Source of the DNA: Strigamia acuminata
Taxonomy: Eukaryota > Arthropoda > Chilopoda > Geophilomorpha > Linotaeniidae
Length of the DNA stretch: 60,000 nt
NCBI GenBank assembly: GCA_949358305.1
Contig: OX442316.1
Location: 18,478,001 to 18,538,000 of the forward strand
Direction: 5' to 3'
Each line of letters begins with the position of its first letter. Position 1 is the stretch's first letter. This document shows positions 11,398 to 23,170 of the stretch, one piece after another. The notes under the pieces are model-generated. The model searched no databases, was not told the DNA's origin, and saw only the letters and a list, made by a program, of their open reading frames with translations. A program made the position numbers and the translations under genes.

Positions 11398-13237
11398 CTC
11401 CTTGTGTTGTTGCGTTTATTGCTCGGTGTTATGTTACAAGTGTGCGCATGCTTCGGGTGGAAATGTACAATTTCAAGCGCATATTTCTTAGAAAACTGCT
11501 CTTGGGATGTGAACAAGTGCATCTTGATAGTTATGACATTTAAAACTGGCTTTTCTTGCATTTCAGTTGTGTGTCTATTATTTATAATTATTGACGAATT
11601 CTAAAGTTTTTCTTTGACAAATTTATAGGGAATTTTAAAATTTTGCAAAGTTTTTTGTTTAATGTGTAATAAAACTGTGGATTACATTCCATTAGGGAAT
11701 GGCGACATCATTTAGGGTATACAAATGAGGCTTGCTACGAGGATAATGTTTTTGGCTTAACATTTATTTGCAAATTATGTGGCGTTATTTATTTATTTAT
11801 TTTTTGTTCTTTAAAAATATTTAAAGCAAGACTCGTGACAGGGTGGAAGCGAATATTGAACCATGTCGCGCGCATGAACACTCTTGGCAGCATAACTTCT
11901 CCACCCACGCCCAAGACTTGCAAGGGGCGCGGCTAAAGGTGCTTAATTTGCATTGCAAATGAAGTAGAAGCCAAAAAAAATGGTAAAGAAATGGGTTCAA
12001 GAAGTTGGAAGTTTAGTGGCAAGAAGATTCGTTGAAATTCGGCCGCCAATGCTCTCGTGAATAATTGAGAACATTGAAATTTTTAACGAAGTAAGTCTCG
12101 TCTCGCCTTTCTAATGAGAGGCGAGAAGTCTCTTCCCACAGGGAATCAGACAGACAATTTTATTTTTTTATTTTTTTGAAATTGTCGTGCGGTGAAGCGA
12201 GCGCACGTTGATGACGACTGGGGTCCTGTTTTGAATTTTTATATAAATATACATTGAATATATTTTTTTTTAAATTAAATAATTTTTTTAATTTAATTTT
12301 TTTTTTATTTCTTGATTAGGGATTTTGTGGTTTTCTTTTTCAAAATTAGGAAAATTGAATTAATCACTTGAGTCGAGTGGTTGCGGTTTTCAAGTCGGAT
12401 GTTAAAAGAAGTTTCAGCGAGGACTTGTAGGCTGTTTCTAGTTTGCCACAAGCCGTTAACGAGCTTTTGAAGTGGACAGATGGACGCCTAGTGTTAGGGC
12501 TAATGATGAGGTTTTGTGCGAGGGGTAGAGTGGGGCGAGCAGTGGAAAGGAAATGCCAGGAACAGGAAAATCGCCTTTTAATACAGTTGACAAGTGCTTA
12601 GGAAATGAGCAATTTCTTAAAGCTACATTTTTGCTGAATAAATAGACGAGTTATTCGCCGAGCACGAGCCAGAAATGTCTTTAGTTTTCTTCTTCTTCTT
12701 TCGTCTTCTTTGCTCCCGGCACTGGATAATGAAATTAAGCTGCTTGGAAATGTTTAATTATGTTTTAGTGGAGTAATAAAATTAACCAGCGCATCCTCCT
12801 TGTCTCCTATTCTCCGTGTGATGTCTACTATCTCGTGTCTTTGCCTTTCCCCTCGTTCCATCTCGCCACTAATGTCGAAAATTGGGTTATTTGTGTCATC
12901 AAAATCCTCACTTCTTGAATGCTAAATTTCGCCACTTGTTCTCAAAGCGCTTTTGATCGAGCACGGTGCAACTGCTTTTTATTTTTCTGCACTCTGAGCA
13001 AGAACAATGCGGCGAGCGAGCGGATGAAATGTACCAAAATGCGTCATTATATGTTCAGTGTGCCCGAGATGGACGCGGTCTCCGTACATTTCTGGCTATT
13101 ATTTAAACGCACATTTCTTATTCGCTTTTTTCAGTTGTTTTTGCTGCCTGGCTTCTTTTCATTCTCGAGGCTTTTGTTGTATTTGGATATGGGTTGTCCC
13201 TGGATCTCTACTTTATTGCCTGGCAACCTTAAGCATT
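11398..13237. other. Intron 1 segment without recognised features
   Basis: AT-rich intronic DNA. An ATG at 11395 opens a leader-like frame (begins MLLVLLRLLLGVM), but no suitable phase-1 donor follows, so it is not called as an alternative first exon. Confidence 0.5.
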
Positions 13238-13335
13238 TACCTTTGTCATCAGAAGTATTCATGCTTTTGTAAAAAATTATTATTGGAAGAAAATAAATGC
13301 TAGTATAAAAGGGATTGTATAATCACAGCTTTATT
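13238..13335 (+). repeat. 98-bp inverted repeat, left arm
   Basis: This arm aligns without gaps to the reverse complement of 13810-13907: about 75 of 98 positions agree by my count. Blocks such as AAGTATTCAT, AAATGCTAGTA and GATTGTATAA are conserved. Many of the differences are transitions, which points to an old duplication rather than chance. Together the arms enclose about 475 bases and could fold as one long hairpin about 670 bases in span. Confidence 0.8.
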
Positions 13336-13809
13336 CATGCAGATTTTTTAAAAACAAAGCAATACGAGGTCAAGCAGTGAAGTCAACGTTTAGGTGTGTT
13401 TTGATTCGATGAAGCGCAACAGGAAGCGTATGCAAAATGTCATAAATTATCATAAGATTCCTTTGTTCCTTTGAAATTGTACCTGTGAACTCCGAATAAA
13501 ACAATAATTTCTGTTTTATTTTCGTTAAAATTAAAATCCAGCAGAATCTTAAATATAGTCTTTTTCATCAAAATAATTACAAATCAACTTTGCGAACTTT
13601 CAAAGACTTAGTCATAATTCACTAAAAAGTGCAAAAATCTGCAATAACAATTTCTTTTAAATGTTGTGGTTTTGACAGGATTTTTGAATGCCAAATTACG
13701 GTTGGTTTTCAGGGAGTCGCACTTAAGTCTTAATTGAATTTAGTTCACCAAATTGATGTCCAATAAAAATTATGGCTTCTACTTGTCATAATTCACTGTC
13801 ATATGAATA
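13336..13809. other. Loop between the 98-bp inverted-repeat arms
   Basis: Balanced-composition DNA with weaker T bias than the flanks. A 13-base word GTCATAATTCACT occurs twice in direct orientation (13611 and 13784). No open frame of note and no transposase. Confidence 0.5.
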
Positions 13810-13907
13810 AATAAAGATGTGGTTATACAATCACGTGTGTACTAGCATTTTTTGTCTTAGAACAAGAATTTATTGCAGGGGTATGAATACTTGTGCTGAG
13901 AAGTGTA
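13810..13907 (-). repeat. 98-bp inverted repeat, right arm
   Basis: Reverse-complement partner of 13238-13335, about 77% identical without gaps. The similarity fades on both sides. I could not identify a target-site duplication, so whether this is a transposon or a local inverted duplication is open. Confidence 0.8.
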
Positions 13908-14361
13908 TAGCAACAGCATTGGTTTATTACACTGGGGTTGGTTGGGTTTGCATCTGTAATTTGTTTTCGAAGTGATGAATCAGGTAGCGCACAACCTGCT
14001 TGTCGAATCAGCACTAACCTCGGTCAGAATTTTTTTTCTTTTCGCGCCAAAGAAGAGCTTATTTTAGAATCCAGAGACAACTAAATTAAATAAAGTTGGA
14101 AACCCAGCCAAGAGAACAAATTCGGTGTCTCGACTTTTTCATTTATCAACTTGCGAGGTGTTTGTAGACTCTGAATCCTTGTCACGGCTGAGTGAATTAC
14201 AGTTAGACATTGAAATCGTGTTTACTGTCGTGCCCGAAAGATTTCTTGAAATCGAAGGTCGTACACAAGACAAGAAAGACTTACGAACTTGTAACCAAAA
14301 TTTGGTAGAGGCCACCGTCGTAACTGCTGCAACCTAGAACTACGAATGTATGTTGTGCTTT

Positions 14362-14460
14362 GATTGTTATTTGTCTTTATTTCCATTACTGGCTCTGGTT
14401 TCCATTTCTGTAACGAGGATTGTTCTCTTAGAAGTAGTTCTCCGTAAAAAAGATTTACAG
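14362..14460 (+). repeat. Dispersed repeat, copy A
   Basis: The core from 14380 (TTTCCATTACTGGCTCTGG onward) matches 18003 onward at about 39 of 50 positions without gaps, and weaker similarity extends on both sides (ATTGTnATT before, TTTACA after). Copy B is at 17982-18080, 3.6 kb downstream in the same orientation. Neither copy has a recognisable coding sequence. Confidence 0.6.
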
Positions 14461-14529
14461 TAGTACTAACTGTTGCAACGTAGGCAGTGGCATTGGCATG
14501 GTTGTTACTTCCGCTACATGGATGGTGTT

Positions 14530-14566
14530 GAACTACGTATAACTCTGGTTCATCATAAGAGTGTAC
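14530..14566 (+). repeat. Inverted repeat, left arm (about 37 bp)
   Basis: Pairs with the reverse complement of 14885-14922. CATAAGAGTGTAC is identical in both arms and ACTCTGG is shared, with about 80% identity overall. Confidence 0.75.
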
Positions 14567-14884
14567 ACCTTTGTACTACCATCAGGAAAAGTAGTTTTGT
14601 TCTGTTCTTAATTTTTTTGATTATTATAATAGTTGAAATGATGTAAATTGATTTGTTTTTTATAATAAAATGTTTTTAAAATTCTTAAAACAATGTTTTA
14701 TGCTGTTCTTATTTCAAAATACATGTTTGTTCAGTTTGTTCAGTTTATTGGTTGCTTTGTCAGGAAAGCAAGCAATTTTTGAATTGTTTGATTGGTTGTT
14801 TTGTGTGGAAAGCACTCAACATGTATTTTGGTCTATTTTTTGCTGTTACTGCACAAGTGAAATGGCTCGGCCAATAGGAAAAAG

Positions 14885-14922
14885 GTACACTCTTATGACG
14901 AGCCAGAGTACAGATGTAATTC
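14885..14922 (-). repeat. Inverted repeat, right arm (about 38 bp)
   Basis: Partner of 14530-14566. The arms enclose about 318 bases. Together with the nearby 98-bp inverted repeat this marks 13.2-15.0 kb as an unusual cluster of facing repeats. Confidence 0.75.
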
Positions 14923-17214
14923 TATGGCAAAACTAATTTTTTTTAGGCTATTTTGATTTTTCTCTAAGGAAAATCTTTGCCGATAACATTTTCCGGTATT
15001 TGCAGTGAAGACAAGGAAGCCGAATTCACTTGTGGAAAGAAGTTTTATGGTTTCCATTGTAGTTGTCTAGGGTCCGAATGATCAGTCCATCTTGCACACT
15101 ACTCCGTATTCAGCCCATGAGTCACGGTTCTGCTCCAATGTCTCGTGAGGTCAATGAAACATTATCACTGGCCTGAAATTAACACCGTATCCGCTGTCCA
15201 ACTTTGGCAAGAATACCCGAAACCAGTTAATCATCTTGAAATTTCTTCCTCCGGTGCACTCATCACCGAAGGATGGAGGAAATAAGATGTGAAATGATGA
15301 GATTTGACGCTGTGCGTACTTTAAATTGAATAAAATTTTTGGTCAGGGAATCTCGAAAGTGACATTTAATTGTGTCGCTGTCGTTTGAAGTGGTGTTTTT
15401 GAGTTTTTGGGTTCGCCATTCTCCGTCCCTTGGCATTCCTCGCTTAAGAGCAAGTTAGGAATGCGTGCATTTTGTAAAAGTGCTTTTACTTGTGGCATTC
15501 TCCCATTTCCCCGTGACAATATGCCGTCTTCAACCACCAGCAGCATCAGGTTGCTTCTTGCATTTCTTCACTCGAGCACCGTTTCTCAGCCGACACAAGT
15601 GGACGAATAAACGAATATATCGCGTTTCTCAAATTACATTAATTGTTAGGCACAAATTACGGTATTTAATGCGGCATTTCCAGGAACTGTATTGATTAAA
15701 TAGAAGCAACAATTTCATATTGCTTAAATAAAACATATTTCCGGCGTTTCTCTTTCTTTTCAAATGTAGCCGTTTGTTATTGGCTGACATGTCAAACACT
15801 GAAAATGTAATTTCGACGCACAGGAAACGAGGAGACGACTCGACTTAAAGCCATCAATCGAAATTGGAAATACACTGGAGGTTTCCCTTTGTTCTCTGCT
15901 CACTTGCAATTTTAATCCGGAGTTTAAGCTTAGATCGTCATAAATATGTTCAGTACCTAACGTTGCATGCATTTCCTAGCGAGTCTTTTCGCAGCAACTT
16001 TTGGCGGAACACGAACACATCATGTTGCGCTGTAAAATATAAATGTCGGCGTGTTGTATTCTCTTGTTGCCGTAATTGGATGAATGCGAGGAATATCGAA
16101 ACGATCCGGGACGGTATACTTTGAAATGAGACTCCTCTTGATTAAAGAAAGTTGTATAATTGTGCCTAATTAGGTTTTAGGTGCTCGGATTTACAATCGA
16201 TGGCGTCTCTCATATTTCACTTGGGCGTAAACAAACCGGATGGTTTATCGTGAAATAATAATGAAATGCGCGTATAATTTGTGCATTTTGATAATCGACG
16301 CTTCGGTCTGGGGATGCGGCTCGCCTAATCCCCCCGAGTTGCAACCTCTCAATCTTGCTTGCCATCGATTCCTCCGGGGAAATCGAGAGCTGCAAAATCC
16401 TCACTATCCGTCGCCGAGGGAATTGCGACACGGGAATAATTTCACTAATGGCCTCCCAGCTGACCGACCCGCCTTTTTTTCCTTTTTTTCTCTCTCTTTT
16501 TGTTACTTTGGTAATGAATTGCGTTTGCAAGGAGAGATTTCGTTCGGCGAGAAAAGATGCAACGAAGAAATCAGTCTCGTCTTCTATCTCGCGGTTATTT
16601 CCGGCTGCGCTTCTCATTACCCGGATAAACGAGCCTAGTTTTGAAGCGAGGCCACAGGATTGTGCAGCTGAAAGAAGTTTGAATACGTAATGAAGGAATA
16701 TGAGACAATTTTGTGTTTACGTGGGAATGAGACATTTTTTTTATTTTTGCTTTTGTCTCGTGTCAGTCAGTGTTGTGTGTTGGAATTTGTGTCGCGAGTT
16801 TTGGTAAGTGTAAACTGAAGATGTGTACGGTGACATTAGGACGCAAGTGCGGCCATAGGGGTCAGAGGCGCGGCCTTTGCGCACGTCACGCGCGCTGCTT
16901 CTCACGAGATGAGCGCGGTCGAGTGTGGTAAATGGCGACGAGTGGGTGCGGCGCAATGTGTCAACCTGAAACGCGAAATGCTTTAGATAATTACGACTTG
17001 TTATTATAGGCCATTTTCTTGTCGCTGCTTCAGACGGAGCACGATTGATCCGATTGGGTGAATGGCATTTTAAATTCATCCATCGCGTCTTGCCTTTAAT
17101 CCCCGACCCATAATTGGCTCAGTTTTCCATTTTCTTGTTGTCGATTTTCAATTTTTTTTCGTTTTTCGATGGGAGAAATGATGGTGGAATGAGGCAAGGG
17201 CGCTCCATTTTTGA

Positions 17215-17225
17215 GGGGGGGGGGG
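17215..17225 (+). repeat. Poly-G tract of 11
   Basis: An uninterrupted run of eleven G, unusual in this AT-rich intron. Confidence 0.95.
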
Positions 17226-17636
17226 TGTAAAAATTAATAATCTAGATTATCGATTTTTGTTTTTAGAATTTTTTTTTTATATATATTTTTTTAATTTTAG
17301 TTGAAAAAATAAAGATGGAATTAAAATAGTTTGAAAATATTTTTATTTCTTTGAGTTGAGTGCGAGATTTGAGAGGTTGAATGCGTCGTCTTCTCTATTT
17401 CTTATTCCGAACGATGGAACTTGAGTCGGAATTAACAAGGCGAGTTTGTGCTCGAGTGAAGTAAGACGGATACGTTTCCTTCATTGCCACACGAATGGAT
17501 GGAGAAAATTACAACAGTTGGAAGATTTTCACTTTAGCCTAAAGAGGAAGAAAAAACATTGGTTGGGAGGATAAATATATAGGGAAAGGAAAAGAAGTTA
17601 AAGCAGTCGTGCGTGAAGACTAGATGAACGTCGACT

Positions 17637-17667
17637 TTTTATTTATTTATTTATTTATTTATTTATT
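17637..17667. repeat. (TTTA)n microsatellite
   Basis: About seven TTTA units. Confidence 0.95.
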
Positions 17668-17981
17668 CATTAATTATTATTTCTCACCGTAACTTCAAGA
17701 TATTTTTCTCATTACCGAAATAATAAGGGTAACTAGAAATACCCGAAGGAATAGGACGAATGTAGTGCGTGCCGAAATACGAATGTGGTTTTTGCCATTG
17801 GGAGCTGTGCAAGGGAATAAATATATATATATAGAAGATGGTTTGTCAAAGTTGGATTTTGATCGAGTTTTTGGTTTACAAGTAAGGAAAATGCAATATA
17901 ATTTGATGCTCATTTCTAGTTGAATAGTCTTGGAAGAATTGTTGTGTTTTTATTGTTGATTGGAATTGTTTTCCATCTTGG

Positions 17982-18080
17982 CATTGTAAATTCCCATTAC
18001 CATTTCCGTTCCTGGCGCTGGTTTCCAGTTTTGTTTCGAGAATTGTCCTGATTAATTAATAATTAATTAATTTACATTTG
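17982..18080 (+). repeat. Dispersed repeat, copy B
   Basis: Direct-orientation relative of 14362-14460 (core TTTCCGTTCCTGGCGCTGG against TTTCCATTACTGGCTCTGG). It ends in an AT palindrome made of ATTAATTAAT words at about 18050-18070. Confidence 0.6.
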
Positions 18081-18860
18081 GTTGAAACCAATATTAGTTT
18101 CTGTTATTTACGTGAGTATGCGTCCCAAACTAGTGTCTTCAGTCCCCTGATTGCACCAGCGAAGACTATATCAGTCACAGTATGTCCAAATGGTGTGTCC
18201 GTATGCGCGGTAAGTCTTTTTACACATTGCATGGACATAGAAGCATTTGGTAAAGCAGTTTCTAGACACGTCATCATATGTTTGATGACAAATGGCAGCA
18301 ATGGTTTATGACGACAATGAAATTGCTGCTTAGATATGGAGTCAATCACCTTGAGTTCTGTATTTCTTGTGCAAATACAGAGTTTGAATGAATACGAGCA
18401 TCGTGCTCATTGTTTTCGGCTCCCCTTTTAATGTTGCAGTTGCCGAACCTATTGCTCCAGAAGGAATAATAACGTCTTGATTAGGCGCCACAGCAAATTA
18501 GCACTGTTTATGTTAATGGCGCATCGAAATTGCTGCTTGGGCGGAAAATCGAGGCAATACGGTGCAGAGTACTGATGGATCAGCTGCGAATTAGTGCAAG
18601 CAATGATTTCTGGATGCACACAAATAAGACGAGTAAATTTGGCTTCTGTATACATTTGAGCCGTGCCCACCTGTGCCGGTTCTCAAGTCTGCTGGAATGT
18701 TGGTCCTGTCTGCAGTGTCCGCTGTCGTCATGGTAACCAATTTCATTGATGTTGTCCTCCTAATCACTAGAACGAAGGTTCCATCGATTCCTTCGATTCC
18801 TCAAATTACGACTTTTTACCTTTTATTTGTAATAGGATTGGAAAAGCGTTCTTGTTAGGT
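18081..18860. other. Block of balanced composition, possible decayed element
   Basis: This stretch lacks the T/G bias and poly-T tracts of its flanks. On the minus strand two open frames follow each other (18104-18349 and 18449-18670) with a third overlapping frame open around 18620-18760. That is the pattern expected of an old frameshifted coding fragment, but none of the translations resembles a protein I know. A small GAGCA/TGCTC hairpin sits at 18396-18408. Confidence 0.3.
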
Positions 18861-21800
18861 AAAGTCTGTTTTCCTCGCTTTTTCTTTGAGCAAAATCGAT
18901 ATCTTAAGGGAGACAAAAGATGGAGTCGAAGAAAAGTGTTTCCTCAATTTTAAATGTGGTTTCTTTCAACCTCAGAGCGGAGGAGAGGAGAAGAGAGGAG
19001 AGGAGGAGGAGGAGCAATGAAACGTGATTTGTAATAAAGGCGGCCATTTTTGCTCCTGTTAACTCGCATAATCTTGACAGAATTGAGGAGTTTTGCGAGG
19101 AATCGAAGATCTTTGTCGTGCGCCCGACGCTTAAACATCCCCACTCCTCCCCACTCCTCCCTTCCTTCCTTTTCTCCCTCAGTTTTCTTATATATTTTTT
19201 TTCTTCTTTCGTCCTCCTTCCTTACAATTCCCGCATTGCCGTTGTAGAATCTTTTGACGAGAAAGACAATTCTTCCAGACGACTTGAAACGCATTTGACA
19301 GGCGAATCGCAATCGTGAGGATTTACATCTCGGTGGGTGGGGGCTGCGTGTGTATTCTTAAAAGCACGAGGAACAAAAAAAGAGGGAAGGGAAATGAGGG
19401 GTCTTTAAGCTAGTTTCATTTTGATAATGAGTGTTTGTGTCGTTCTTATTACTTTGATGCAAATTGGGATTGTCGACTATTTGCTGTTTTGACTGCTCAA
19501 CCGAAAAAGAAGAAAACCCTGTTGCGAAAATGCAGGTGCTTCTTTTGTGCTCGACATCCGGGAATGGGCCCGTGAGACTCGGTTTGATAAAGAAGTGGTG
19601 CTGGAGAGAGAGAGAGAGAAGAGAGGAGAAGAGGACGAGCGGCTCATTTTCTCGAGTTGAGCGAGCTCCTCTTTTCTCAAACGACAGAATAAAATGAATA
19701 CTTTTCTTCTTCTTTTATTTTTAACACTGTGTCTCTGGTGGCATTTGCTCTTTGAATGTTAAATACTTGGCAGTGTCTTTGCGAGTTTCCAAATTGGAAA
19801 TTTATTATCATTGCTATTACTATTATTATTGTAGATATGGATATGGAGTCGGGCTGACTGTTTCTATTGGGACGTTGGGGATATTGTATTCGTATTGAAG
19901 ATATTTGTGGTTTTTGTGGCGCGAAATGTATGAGGACGACGGAGGCTGAATGCGCAAATAGTTAGCGGGTCCTTTTCCTTTTCCCTTTCCTTTCCTTTTC
20001 CTTTTTTCTCTTTAAATGGGTTTTCTTGTGAAAAGGAGACATTTTATTTTTTTCTTTTTACTTTAATTGTTGCTCGTCGTCTTAATGGATGCTGATGGCC
20101 TCGTCTCGTTTCCCCGACCAATCAAGAAGGGATTGATGACTTGAATGGGAGCGAAAAGGGGAGTTGTGCTGGGCGTTGTGCGAGTCCTAACCGCACGGCC
20201 AATTAGGCAGCGGGAGATGGTTTCTTTGCAAGTCCGAAGAGAAGAATTGGTCGTGAAGAAAACGCCAAGAGCAGAGGCAGAACTGTGCGCTGGATTTCAA
20301 TTATCGATGGGGCGCATGTTGGAATTGGAAAGGACGTGACACTTTGTCACTAGAACGGGGTTTGGCAGCTTTATTGAATGGTGAGGTGACGCTGACGCTT
20401 TCTTGCGCAGCGTACGAATAAATAAGATGGCGAGGGAGGGAGAGAGGGAGGAAAAGAAAGAAAGGGGATTAAAGGGGTTTGATTGTCGGTAATTAACTCG
20501 AATGGTGTCTCGGCGCGCGTGGACGGAGGAATTTTAAATTGTTTTTGCTGCCGTGTTTTTGTGCGATGAGTGCGGGCTTTGGGATTATCTACTCCTTTGT
20601 CTTTTTACGTCTTTTCCATTTGCACTTGGCTGAGCGTCATTAGATCAATCAGTGCGTGCAAGAAGAGTGACGTCAAGCCTCGGGTAACTTAGCTACACTT
20701 GGAGTCGTTATCCCTTTATAGATGGTGATTTTGCGTGCACATTTTCAGCGCAAGGCTAATAAATTGCGTTAAGTTGGAAATGCCGCAAAAATTCGTCTTT
20801 TCCTCGACTGTCGGGAGTCGGAGCGAAGTGAAAAGCATTTTCAATTGCACTGGTGCAATTGTGGCCTTGAATTTGAATGACGTGGCAGATAATTGAAAGC
20901 CCTTATTGCTCATCATGCGGCACTAAATCTCGTTCTAAACATAGTCATGAATACGAACAAGCCGAGGACCTGCATCCACCATGCAGATGCAAACACACGA
21001 CTGAGTGACACTTCAAGTTATTTATTAACTTCCGCGATACACACCACACGCCGTTTAATAAATTCCCCAAAGATTTGCTCAACACTCGACACACTGTTTT
21101 CATGTCCAATTAAAGATGGAGTTTGGTCTGTCTTCTTTTTTTAACAACATAAATTCTTTAAGCAGAAAAATCTGATTTTGTAAGCAAATCTGATGCTTCC
21201 TCAGATTCAAGCTGCGAGATGTATTCTCCTGAGTTTGTAGCTTTTATTTATTTAGATGTTAAAAAATTCAAACGTTTGTTCTCATATTTCTTTTTTTGTG
21301 AATTTACGGTTCAAAAGGAAAATAAATGTTACAGAGGTTAAGCTTCAACACGACTTTGTCCTTTAATATTTTATTTTTCAACTTTTCTTTTCTTTATGTT
21401 CAGTAAAGCTGATTATGTAAATGAAAGGAAACGCGTGTTTTCACGTCAGTCTGATGTTTGATTTTGATTTTTTTTAAACTTTTTTTAAATTTTCTTTTAA
21501 TTTTTAAAAAAATGTTTCTACTTTTTTAAATTCTTTTTTTGACATTTGCTTATGTAGTTTGAGTTTTTTCTTTTACGTGTGCTTTTAGACTCGACATTTT
21601 TTCAATGGTTAAAAAAAACATGAAAACTAAATTTTCTTTTTTTTTTTAAATTTCTTTTATTCTTTTATATTTTTAAACGCATCTTTTCGAGATCTTTTTC
21701 CATTTAAATATATACAAAAAAAAAGTGCAAACGCTGTAAAAATTGCGTTTTTAGTCTCACATTTCTCACTATTTTTTTGCGCCGTTATAAATTACACGGG

Positions 21801-22859
21801 AGGAAAACACGTTGAACGAAATTGGTGATTTGTAACCAGAAGTGTCAGAATTTCGGAGTGAAATTTTTTTGTATGATCATTTCTCACCAAAACCAAGTCT
21901 AAAACGTATTTAAAGTCCATAACTGAACACACCATTTTCTCTTTAAAAAATAAAAATAAAAAAGCAAGTGTAAATGGAGCGTTTTTCTCATTTGTCCAAC
22001 TGTATGTGTCTCATTTAGAAATCAATAAAACTATAAATCAGAAAAATTTTAAATAAATGGGGAACAAAATTGGATTAAGGTTAGGGTGTGGTAGTTTGTT
22101 TTGTTGTGATTTAAACCCAATTTTACTCTTCCATCCAATAGAGTTTCATCTTTACAGTGGTTCGTTATCTGAGTGCAAGGCGCCGAAAGGCCCGAATCGA
22201 CCAGGCGATATCGATGACAGGAGAAAGGTGGTTTGTTGCAGTGTGGATGGGTCTTATCACATGCTGCAAAAAAACAAAATAAGCCAACGAAAACGAGCAC
22301 TCATTTATTCGCCCTCGGTTCAAACTTAAAGTTTGTAAAGATGCGAGAGAAGGGACAAACACAAATTGCTGCTTTCGAGTTGTGTGAGAAGAAGGCAATG
22401 AATGGACGAAATAAATATGAAGGGTAATTAGTGTGACAAGTACGATAAGCCTGCTTTAAGATGGCTGCACCTAAATAAATTGCAAGTTTGAATAATCTAA
22501 TTTTTTTTTTTTATTTCTTTTTAAAATTTAGCTACGAAAAGAATTATAGCGCTTTCCGCGCAATTGCGTGACGTTGAGTAAACGATTTAAATTTTTACTC
22601 GCGTTTGGTCTTTACACATAGGAAGCTAATGTTGATTTTTGTCTGTTTAGTGTTTACATAGCAACGTGCCACCTATTGGCAAATTCAACAGCTGTATTTT
22701 TCCTCACTCCTACTGTCCACGGAGATTTGCGTCGTTTATTGTTTGACTACACGCGCGCGTAAATCATTTTTGTTGTTTCATTTGACACCAAAACGCAAAC
22801 ATCAATCAAAAAACGTTGAACACTCGTTTACGGGTATTTTTTGAAATTGCATTCAGGTG
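18861..22859. other. Intron 1 segment with purine- and pyrimidine-rich simple sequence
   Basis: Contains GAGGA-rich DNA at 18970-19015, CCACTCCTCC-type pyrimidine DNA at 19138-19185, a GA run near 19604-19635, and CTTTTCC-type repeats at 19970-20010. 20890-21130 is less T-biased than its surroundings. 21260-21760 is very T-rich. No gene-like feature. Confidence 0.55.
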
Positions 22860-23170
22860 AGGCGTGATCACCAATTCACCACCTTCTCAACCGAGTGGAC
22901 TTGTTTGGTTGGCTGATGCGTCCATTTGCACTTACCGTACCCTTGATCAAGAATTCTCTTTTGGACCATATAGTTGAAGTTGACAGAAGAAAGAAGACCT
23001 TAGAGTTCCACCCATTTGGATTCCTATACACTTCGCTTTGCAACGGCCTATGACGAACTCCCACACCTGTCACGTGATCCCTTGGGTCGTGAGCGAGCAC
23101 ATGCTATACAGCAAATGGCCACAACACGCAGCAAAAAAACATGACTGCTCAGTGTTGCAGTGGAAGTGAA
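22860..23170. other. Coding-like composition patch, unidentified
   Basis: About 300 bases with balanced composition and two staggered open frames of roughly 55-60 codons on the + strand (one reads LFGWLMRPFALTVPLIKN in its middle), plus an overlapping 74-codon frame on the minus strand. None has a start, splice sites in a usable phase or a motif I recognise. It may be a relic of a mobile element or chance. Confidence 0.2.

Larger units (their letters stand above)
13908..15300. other. Repeat-dense, less T-biased block of intron 1
   Basis: Composition differs from the surrounding T-rich intron. It contains an inverted-repeat pair (14530-14566 / 14885-14922), a fragment shared with 17982-18080, and a short direct repeat (GTAACTGCTGCAACCTAG near 14319 against CTAACTGTTGCAACGTAG near 14467). 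A hairpin-prone CTCCGGTG/CACCG element lies near 15250-15290. Most likely a decayed insertion or nested old mobile elements. No coding remnant I can name. Confidence 0.45.
15301..17981. other. Intron 1 segment: GC-richer patches at 16.29-16.46 and 16.84-16.96 kb
   Basis: 15301-16200 is ordinary intronic DNA. About 16290-16460 and 16840-16960 are rich in CpG; open frames run on both strands through the first, consistent with composition rather than coding. A G11 run sits at 17215-17225. A (TTTA)n microsatellite occupies 17637-17667. Confidence 0.5.

Noticed and set aside
11395-11460. Leader-like frame MLLVLLRLLLGVML as an alternative first exon
   Set aside because: No convincing donor in phase 1 follows, and the ATG abuts an AATG microsatellite.
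16210-16690. Open frames of 111-135 codons on both strands
   Set aside because: Several frames are open at once in a GC-richer patch, which is what composition alone produces.
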